From assembly GCA_002887195.1 (NCBI GenBank), contig PJAB01001697.1:1-12799 (forward strand): 12,799 bases of DNA, read 5' to 3'. The notes beneath the pieces are model-generated. The model worked only from the letters and a program-made list of their open reading frames with translations. It was not told the origin of the DNA and did not search any database. Position numbers and translations under genes: made by a program. This DNA comes from Chrysochromulina parva. Lineage: Eukaryota > Haptophyta > Prymnesiales > Chrysochromulinaceae. Shown one piece after another: positions 1-7,265 of this stretch (position 1 is its first letter; every line of letters starts with the position of its first letter).

Positions 1-208
1 TTCTGCGTCACGAGCTGCTGCAGCTTCCGTGGCGCACTTGAGCCTCCAGTTCTCCTCGAGTGTCGTGGCGAAGATTTTGAGCAGCTCGTTTGCCCTCTCG
101 CCTCTCAGCGACCTGATCTTCGCGAAAGCCACACACCGAAAGCCACACACCGGCCCAAGGCAACGCACGCGTGAGCGCGTGCACTTACTCCCCCACCCCT
201 TGTTTCAT
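1..208 (-). CDS. Possible 5' end of an unidentified gene (two exons, partial)
   Basis: On the minus strand an ATG at 208 starts MKQGVG, then a good donor (GTAAGTG, from 188) and an acceptor ATCAG ending at 113 would remove a 76-bp intron. The reading frame continues without a stop from 112 to the window edge for 37 codons, including RANELLKIFATTLEENWRLK, which has the look of an amphipathic helix with ordinary residue composition. The phase fits (GA|G). The intron holds two 14-bp copies of a GTGTGTGGCTTTCG-type unit (123-150 on the plus strand). The gene would be divergent from the MOCS2B gene, with 110 bp between start codons. I do not recognise the protein. The second exon is more credible than the first, since a six-codon first exon is weak evidence and the true start could lie elsewhere. 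Confidence 0.35.
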
Positions 209-318
209 GTCTGGGCGAAGAGTGGTGAGCGCGCGCGCGGGACGCGACGAAACTGTCTGACTAAACATGAGAAAAAAACGGGTTCACACCAGTCGCGCCA
301 TCTTTCTTGCGGCGTGCT
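209..318. promoter_or_regulatory. Possible divergent promoter interval
   Basis: These 110 bp separate the proposed minus-strand start at 208 from the first plus-strand ATG of the MOCS2B-like gene at 319. The segment holds an alternating CG run near 230-240 and a short A-rich stretch near 270-277. I see no TATA box or other recognisable core element. The call rests only on position between two divergent starts, one of which is uncertain. Confidence 0.25.
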
Positions 319-924
319 ATGCAAAAGAGTCCAATGGTCTTGGAAGGCGAGGTCATCATGTCTCCCGTGTCTCCCGACCTCGACCTCGTGATAATCTCCG
401 AATCGCCGCTCCCGCATGGACACCTCACGGCCGAGGTGGTGTGCCCAACGGCGGGCGCGATCGCCACCTTCGTGGGCACCACGCGCGACCACTTTGAAGG
501 CAAGCGCGTTGTGCGCCTCGAGTACGAGGCGTACAGGCCGATGGCGGAAAAGGAGCTGCGGGCCATCATCCGCGAGGCGCGCGCGCGCTGGACACTGCGC
601 CACGTGGCCATCTCACACAGGACCGGGCTAGTACCGATCACCGAGTCCAGCGTCGAGATCGCCATCTCAAGCTCACACCGGGGTGAGGCGCTCGAGGCGG
701 TGCGCTTTATGATCGACGAGCTCAAGGCGCGCGTACCCATCTGGAAGAAGGAGGTCTACGAAAATGGGGCATGCTGGAAGGAGAACAAGGAGTCGCGTGC
801 GCTCACGCTCGGCCAGGCGAAGGCGAATGCGCGCGCCCGAGAACACCGCGCCGGGGCCGCCGCCGCCGTCCTCGCCGTGGCGATCGTCGCCGCAGCGGCC
901 GCAGTGATTGCGCGAAGGAGGTGA
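319..924 (+). CDS. MOCS2B: Molybdopterin synthase large (catalytic) subunit, MoaE/MOCS2B family, with hydrophobic C-terminal tail
   Basis: Known role of the family: with the small sulfur-carrier subunit (MoaD/MOCS2A), it converts precursor Z (cPMP) into molybdopterin in molybdenum cofactor synthesis. Seen here, numbering from the ATG at 319 (201 aa): FVGTTR (51-56), LEYEAYRPMAE (68-78), HRTGLVP (100-106), SSSHR (117-121) and LKARVPIWKKE (135-145). K136 and K143 align with the two active-site lysines of E. coli MoaE (K119, K126), and R56, H120 and R121 are also kept. The wording is closer to animal MOCS2B than to bacterial MoaE. ATGs at 334 and 358 are alternative starts; the core begins only after about residue 20. 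The frame is open a few codons upstream but without ATG. Unusual: after a basic linker the protein ends in a roughly 21-residue Ala/Val/Leu/Ile stretch (178-198) followed by RRR, which could be a tail anchor. No intron is seen and the gene looks intact. Confidence 0.95.
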   Translation: MQKSPMVLEGEVIMSPVSPDLDLVIISESPLPHGHLTAEVVCPTAGAIATFVGTTRDHFEGKRVVRLEYEAYRPMAEKELRAIIREARARWTLRHVAISHRTGLVPITESSVEIAISSSHRGEALEAVRFMIDELKARVPIWKKEVYENGACWKENKESRALTLGQAKANARAREHRAGAAAAVLAVAIVAAAAAVIARRR

Positions 925-1183
925 ACGATGATGATACAAGTGGCTGAGAACACATGGACCGGTATTCTACATGTATTTGCAGCAGTCTAACGTCTCCAAA
1001 CGCTAAAACGCGCACGCCCGCAAGGACGGTCGGCACAGGCCGCGTCTCACCAACAGGAATCTCGTCTCTCCATGGTGCATGCCGCCACACCGCACACGCG
1101 CACACATATAGCGCGCCTCTCGACAGTTGCACAGACAGGAGAGCTCGTAACAGGACTCACTGGAGTCCGTGAGCTTGTGCTCC
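925..1183. other. Convergent intergenic gap with both 3' UTRs
   Basis: This is the 259-bp interval between the MOCS2B-like stop (922-924, plus) and the stop of the giant minus-strand gene (1184-1186). It must hold both 3' untranslated regions and polyadenylation sites. I see no AATAAA on either strand. It contains a CA-rich (TG-rich on minus) stretch around 1084-1110 and a TATA-like ATATA at about 1106-1110. No convincing coding frame is present. Confidence 0.6.
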
Positions 1184-4100
1184 CTAGTCCGCGCTCGGCT
1201 CGCGTTGGCTCCACTTGGACGCACCCGCGCTCCATGCCCAGCCAGGCCTCAGCCGCGAGGTAGGCACCGTGTGCTTCGCCTTGAAGTGATCGGAAGACAC
1301 CTGGAACTTGCCGCCGCTCATCGGCTTGAGCACGGTCACCGCCCACCACGTGTCACCGTACAAGAGCTCGCACGGTGCGCCAGGCACGAGCGACGCCTCG
1401 AAGCCCTTGGGTGTCTTGGCGGGCGGCTGGGGGCGTAGGTGCTCCAGCTTCACGCGCTCGGTGAGGGGCTTGCCATTCTCGGCGGTACGTTCGGTGTAGA
1501 CGACGTTGGCGCGGCCTCCGGACAGCGACTTGACGTCGACGCTCGCCCAAGCTACCTCCTGATCGGTCTGCACGAGGTACTCGGCTGCGCTGCCTGCCTT
1601 GACCGCTTTGGGAGCATCGAACTTGGCGAGGACCGCACGGAAGTTGTCCTCCATCTCCTCATCCTCCTCCTCGCCCTCGAGTTCCTCCTCGCCCTCCTCC
1701 TCGCCCTCCTCCCCCTCCTCGCCATCCTCCTCCTCGCCCTCCTCCTCGTCCTCCTCCTCGCCCTCGTCCTCCTCGTCCTCGTCGCCCTCCTTGCCCATTT
1801 CCTTTTCGAGCGCCTCTTCCTCCCTCTGCTCTCGCTTGCTCTTGCACTCGTCCGAGCAAAGACAGTAGCAGGCTTGCTTCACCGCCCCAAAGCCGAGCGC
1901 CAGGAGACGATCCACCTCGCCACCGATGAGCTCCGACTCGATCGGCAAGTGGTCTTCACAGAACGCCTTTTCACAATCCGAGCACCGGAAGAGCAGACCC
2001 CCCGCCGCATGAGCGCGCCGATCGCACAGGTTGCACTTGTGATGAGGGCAGCTCCACTGGTGAGGAAGGGCGTTCACGTCCTCGATGCCGATGCACGACG
2101 CGTGGTACGTCCCCGGACAAAAGTCACACTCGAGGAGCTCGCCTTCCTCGCCCCAGCACACCTGGCACTGTGGCTGGTTCTTGTAGTCGACGCCCGCGCG
2201 CCGCCGGCTGCTGGTCTCGCTCGGTAGGTCCTTGTCCTTGCGCCCCTGCAACTCCGACTCGAAGACGGACTGTTCACCCTCGTGGAGGGCGTAATTGTTC
2301 AGCTTGAGCACGAGGTCCTCACCGACCTGGATGAAGCGTGAGGTGCGCTCGCGCTGTGAACGGCTGAGGCTCGCGAGCGACGAGCCGAGATCTGCCACCT
2401 CGGGGTGCACGCTCGCGGACGCGCCTTCCTTACCCTTGCGGCTGCGCTTGCTCCCCACCTTGTCCTCGGAGGTACCGAGGGAGGTTGCCGCCGCGTCGAG
2501 CACCTCCTGAGATTGTTTGGCGCTCGGCTTTCTGCCTCCGACGCCCACAGTGATCGAGGGCAACTTGAGCCCCATCGCGTCCTCAATCTCCTTGTAGACG
2601 GTGCGGACTTGCGCCGAGGTCACGCCGAGATCGCCCCGTTCCAGGGCTGACATCGCGCCCGCCACCCCAAACTGGAGCACCTTGATCGACTCGGAGCGGC
2701 TCATCTTGCCCGAGGGCGCCTGCGGGCCGTCATCCTTCGTATCCACTCCCGCGGCCATCGTGCGCTGCATCAGGAAGAGCTTATCGCGGGCGCGCTGCAC
2801 GATGCGCTCCTCGACCGAGTCATGCGTGATCAGCCGGAGGACACGTACCGGCTTCTTCTGGCCGATGCGATGGACGCGGTCCATCGCCTGCAGGTCGACC
2901 TGCGGGTTGAAGTCCGAGTCGTACAGCACGACCGTGTCGGCGGAGGTGAGCGTGATCCCAAGACCGCCCGCGCGCGTCGAGCACAGGAACACCTTGAGCG
3001 TCGAGCCCGCTTGATTGAACTGCTTAATGTCGATCTGGCGCTGCACGCGGTTCGTCGAGCCGTCGAGACGGCAGTACTCGAGCGAGCGACCGCGCAGGAA
3101 CTGCTCGATGATGTCGAGCATCGAGGTCCAGCCGGAGAAGAGGACGACCCGATGTCCGTTGGGGAGCAAGAGGTCGAGCAGCTTCTCCAAGGTAGCGAGC
3201 TTGCCCGAGGACGAGACGAGATCCTCTCCGGCCTGCGCGGCCACGTCGCCCATCCACGAGCCGAAGAGTTGAGGGTGGTTACACGTCTTGCGGAGCGAGA
3301 GCAGCAGGGACTGGACGGCGGTGAAGTCCTTATCGGTCCTGCCCTCGCCGCCCTCGTCCTTGTCTTCGTCGTCGACGAGCGCGGTGGCGGCGAGGGAGGA
3401 GAGCACCTCCGCCCCACTCAGCAGCAGTTGGCGGGAGAGCTCCACCTGCGTCTTCGACATGGGGCAATAGACGAGCGCCTCCGTCTTGATGGGCAACGTT
3501 GCGAGCACCGCCAGCTTAAGCCGGCGGATCATGAATGCATGCAGCAGCTGGCCGCATTTGGCAATCACGCCCTCGTCCACCTGCCCGCGCTGCAGGTCGA
3601 AGGCCTGGTCAAACCGATCTGAGTCTGCAAAGAGCTCGGGGTGGAGGAAATGGAGGAGCGCCCAGAGCTCGTGCAGGTTGTTTTGGAGAGGCGTACCGGT
3701 CAGGAGCAGCTTGCGCTGGCACTTGACCAGCCGCAGGCGCTCGTACAGCGCCGTCTTCTCATTCTTGATCCGGTGCCCCTCATCGAGCACGAGATAGCGC
3801 CAGTGGATGCGATGGCAGAGCACGGTCTTCATGTTCGCCGAGTTCGCCATCTCATAGGTAGTGACCACCACGTCGAAGTTGGAGATGTCGGCCAGGAGTT
3901 CGGTGCGCATCAGCTCGCGCTCATTCTGGTCGCCCGAGTGGAGGCGCACGATGCGCATCTTGGGCGCGAACCGCTTGAACTCGTTGACCCACGAGGTGAG
4001 CACCGAGAGTGGCGCGACCACCAGCGACGGCCCCTTGAGGTGGCATTCAAACTTGAGGAAGCCTAAAAAGGAAATCGTCTGGATGGTCTTCCCGAGGCCC

Positions 4101-4708
4101 ATCTCGTCAGCGAGGATCCCGTTGATGCCGTTACGGTAGGCGCCAATCATCCAATTGAGTCCAGCGACCTGATGCGGCTGGAGCGAGGCCTCAAGCCACG
4201 GGTACGCATCGGTCTGTTCGGCTGTCACCTCGGCCCGGGGCACCACCCCCATGACGTCCTCGAGCGCGAAGCCCGCGAGCGCCGCTTCGTCAGTCAGAGC
4301 CGCTTTGGCCTCCTCGTCCATCTCGTCCTCAATCGGAGTCGCTGCACGTGAGCCTTTGGAAGTGCCCGCCACGGCGCCGGTCGTCGGCTCCGCGTCGCTC
4401 TTTCGACGACCTCCCCGCCCGACGACCGGCATGGCGGCCTCGGCCTCGCTCATCAGGCCGAGCTGGGCTTGGAGCGACCGCTTCGCGCCGCGCACAAACG
4501 GTCCGAGTAACTCAAGGTGCTCCTTGATGTAGTCGTTCCGCCGGCGCTCTGAGTACTCGGATGCCGCCTTGATGTGCTGATTGTGCAGCAATCTCGCGTC
4601 ATCGAGCTCCTGCCGCTTCCGGGCCTTGCCGGAGAGGGCCATCGCCTTCGCGAGCTTGCGGTTTCGCTTCTCCTCTGCCTTCGCAGCCGCGCGCTGAGCC
4701 TCGCTCAT
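1184..4708 (-). CDS. Giant gene, last exon: SNF2 (ISWI/LSH-like) ATPase, PHD/Cys-His finger, acidic tract, Agenet pair
   Basis: 1,174 codons without intron. Residues 1-85 are basic and helical, perhaps HSA-like. The ATPase (about 175-650) is complete: QPHQ (177-180), DEMGLGKT (201-208), DEGH (309-312), LLLTGTPLQNN (334-344), STRAGGLGI (577-585), MDRVHRIGQ (609-617). DEGHRIKN resembles LSH/DDM1 or SWI2/SNF2, while YDSDFNPQVDLQAMDRVHR is ISWI-like, so the subfamily is open. A PHD finger follows at about 848-890 (C848, C851, C861, C864, H869, C872, C887, H889/H890), continuing into a second Cys/His cluster (C892, C895, C909, C912, C917, H920, C947-C955) as in NSD-type proteins. Then come an almost pure Glu/Asp tract (about 970-1021) and an Agenet pair: A (1038-1095, LEHLRPQPP) and B (VPGAPCELLYGDTWWAVTVL, TSRLRPGWAW). 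Stop TAG at 1184-1186. Confidence 0.93.
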   Translation of the reverse strand: MSEAQRAAAKAEEKRNRKLAKAMALSGKARKRQELDDARLLHNQHIKAASEYSERRRNDYIKEHLELLGPFVRGAKRSLQAQLGLMSEAEAAMPVVGRGGRRKSDAEPTTGAVAGTSKGSRAATPIEDEMDEEAKAALTDEAALAGFALEDVMGVVPRAEVTAEQTDAYPWLEASLQPHQVAGLNWMIGAYRNGINGILADEMGLGKTIQTISFLGFLKFECHLKGPSLVVAPLSVLTSWVNEFKRFAPKMRIVRLHSGDQNERELMRTELLADISNFDVVVTTYEMANSANMKTVLCHRIHWRYLVLDEGHRIKNEKTALYERLRLVKCQRKLLLTGTPLQNNLHELWALLHFLHPELFADSDRFDQAFDLQRGQVDEGVIAKCGQLLHAFMIRRLKLAVLATLPIKTEALVYCPMSKTQVELSRQLLLSGAEVLSSLAATALVDDEDKDEGGEGRTDKDFTAVQSLLLSLRKTCNHPQLFGSWMGDVAAQAGEDLVSSSGKLATLEKLLDLLLPNGHRVVLFSGWTSMLDIIEQFLRGRSLEYCRLDGSTNRVQRQIDIKQFNQAGSTLKVFLCSTRAGGLGITLTSADTVVLYDSDFNPQVDLQAMDRVHRIGQKKPVRVLRLITHDSVEERIVQRARDKLFLMQRTMAAGVDTKDDGPQAPSGKMSRSESIKVLQFGVAGAMSALERGDLGVTSAQVRTVYKEIEDAMGLKLPSITVGVGGRKPSAKQSQEVLDAAATSLGTSEDKVGSKRSRKGKEGASASVHPEVADLGSSLASLSRSQRERTSRFIQVGEDLVLKLNNYALHEGEQSVFESELQGRKDKDLPSETSSRRRAGVDYKNQPQCQVCWGEEGELLECDFCPGTYHASCIGIEDVNALPHQWSCPHHKCNLCDRRAHAAGGLLFRCSDCEKAFCEDHLPIESELIGGEVDRLLALGFGAVKQACYCLCSDECKSKREQREEEALEKEMGKEGDEDEEDEGEEEDEEEGEEEDGEEGEEGEEEGEEELEGEEEDEEMEDNFRAVLAKFDAPKAVKAGSAAEYLVQTDQEVAWASVDVKSLSGGRANVVYTERTAENGKPLTERVKLEHLRPQPPAKTPKGFEASLVPGAPCELLYGDTWWAVTVLKPMSGGKFQVSSDHFKAKHTVPTSRLRPGWAWSAGASKWSQREPSAD

Positions 4709-7232
4709 CTACGAGCAGAGGAGGGCAGCCAAGAGAACTCCTCAGCACGTGCACCATCACGGGCAACCAACGGGCAATCACGGGCAATCAAGGGCAATCA
4801 AGGGCAATCAACGGCCATCACCTTGGAGAGCTCCTCGTCACGCATCTTGGAGAGCATCGAGCCGGTCGGCACGTACACCTTGCCCTCGCGCAGCATGCGC
4901 CCCGCACGGACCGCGGCGGCAAGGGAGCCCATCAGGCGCGAATTCTTGCACTCGGCATACCGCGCGATCACATACTGCTCGATCTGGCGGTACGTGATCC
5001 CGTAGACGGCGTTTCGCGCCTTGCGCGCGGCTTCGGCGGCGGCTTTTTGGGCCACCCGCTCACCTGATGGGTCAGACAATCAAGGGTCATCAGTGGCCAT
5101 CAGGCTCGCCCTTGCACACCTGATTATCTTGAGGCAATCAAGGGCCATCAGTGGCAATCAGGCTCACCCTTGGACACCTTCGCCGCCTTGTCCTTGACCT
5201 TCTTCGCCTTATCCTTCACCTTCTTGATCTCCTCGGCGGGCTCGCTGTCGGCGGCGGGAGCGTCTGCTGCCCCCGCTGGCAGCTCGGGCACCTTGATGAG
5301 CATCTGCTGCCCAAACGTGAGGCCGAAAGGCGCCGTGACGAGCATCTCGCGCCCGTCCTGGAGCAGCGCCGAAAAGCGATCACCGGCGCACGTGCCCGGC
5401 GGCATCATCACGTACACGTGGCCCGCGGTCGGCGGCACCTTGAGGCGCACGCGGACTCGGAGCGCCGTGTCGGCCGCCACGGCCGTCGGCATGCGCACCT
5501 CGAAATGCTCCGAGGAGCCCAGCCCGGACAATAGGCCGGACAAAAGCTCGGAGGCTTCCTGATTTGGGTCGGGCAGCAAGAGTTCGGGGCGGCCGGCGAG
5601 GCTGAACTTGAGCGACTCGCCCGCGTCGAGGGACCGAGGGAGGCGCTCGATAAACGCGAGCGCGTCGACCAGCCCGCCAGCGTCCGCGTTCGTTACGTCG
5701 AGGGGCGTGGCTGATGCAGCCGAGTAGAGAGTATCCGTATGCTGCGCGTGCCATTGCTTCGAAGCGGGCCGCCACGTCCAGCACGGGCGCATCATCTTCG
5801 CCGAGACCTCATGCTCATCGCCATGCACGACCGAATAGACTGTGAACGTGATCGCGCGGGAGAGACGCTCGCGCGCTACGTTGGACACCTCCATCTCCCA
5901 CCAGCACCCTTCGTGCTTCAGGTCGACATGGTCGCCCTTTTTGACGCTCGTCGCCCATGTCTCACCCCCGGGGGGGGCGGGCGGCGAGGGGCGCAGGCAT
6001 GCCCACTCGAACCATTCACATTCCTCGTCGCCGTCGAAGGCGGACATGGCCACCTGCGCCTGGTCGTGCTCGATGCACACGATGACTCCCATCGACCATG
6101 CCCCTAGCAGCCCCTCGTCTTGGTGCTGCACCTCGACCAACGAGCCCACTTCGAACCCATCGGGCGCCGCTGGCAGCGCCGTGAGCGTGAGCGCCGTCTC
6201 GAGCACCTGTGCATGCAAGGGAGGGTGGCGATCAGTTCAGTGGCCCTCAGAGGCCCTCAGAGGCACCAGAGGCATGGGCGCCGTATCGAGCGCGGGAGAT
6301 CTCACCTCCATCATCGACGTGTCCGCCGCATCGGGTGCGGGCTCCGCCTTCACATTCACATTCACAGCCACCTTCACAGCCGCCTCGTCGGTTTCGTCAA
6401 CGCCCTCCTCCTCATCGTCCTCGACCATTGGCTCGGGCGCCGTATCGGGCACCATCGGCTCGGGCGGCGGCGGCGGCGGCGGCTCCACCGCCGCAGCCTC
6501 GGGCGCCGTATCGGGCGCCGCGGGCTCGACCGCCATCCCCTCCACCTCCGTCTCCTCAGCAGCAGCAACGGGCGCCGTCTCGTGCACCGGCGGCGGCAGC
6601 GGCGGCAGCGGCGGCACGTCCTCCATCGTGGCCTCCTCCATCGCGCCCTCCTCGAGAGCCGCCGGCTTTGCCGCCGCCGCCACCCCCGCCTCGTCCGCCA
6701 CCCCCGCCTCGTCCGCCACCCCCGCCTCGTCCGCGTCGAGCTTCGAGCGCTTCAAGTCCGGCGGCGCTGTAACGGGCGACTTTGCACCGGCCGCCGCCTC
6801 AGACGGACCGGCTTCGGCGTCGGCGCCCATCACGGCGCCTCCAGCCGATACCTCAGCAGACGAGAGAGCAGCTTCATGGCTGTGTGCGCCGTGGTGATCG
6901 CTCGGCTCGATGTCGGTCTTGACCTCGGTGCTGCGCTTGCGCTTGCGCCCGGCGCCCTCGATCGACTCGAGAAGCGCCACCTGACGAGGGAGGCAATCAG
7001 AGGTCATCAGAGGTCATCAGAGGTCATCAGAGGGCATCAGAGGGCATCAGAGGCCATCAAGAGGCCATCAGAGACCATCAGAGACCATCAGAGGCCATCA
7101 AGAGGCTATCAAGGTCCTCACGTTTGCCTCCACATCGACGTCGCCTATGCCGCGACGTCGGCCAGCGCCCGCCACAGCGCCCGCCGCCTCAGCAGTCGCC
7201 GTAGCTGCTGCGCTGCCGCCGCCGCCGCCGCC

Positions 7233-7265
<33 letters not shown>

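Noticed and set aside
205..740. Minus-strand open frames across the MOCS2B-like gene
   Set aside because: They overlap the conserved MoaE core in antisense and show no recognisable protein.
1439..2227. Plus-strand frame with a Leu-rich, membrane-like stretch
   Set aside because: The Leu/Ala run is the complement of the Glu/Asp tract and lies inside the SNF2/PHD exon, whose frame is certain.
4709..4821. End of one gene and start of a separate SNF2 gene at ATG 4708
   Set aside because: This cannot be excluded, but a donor, an acceptor abutting the ATG, matching phase, the shared intron repeat and Agenet modules on both sides make an intron more likely.
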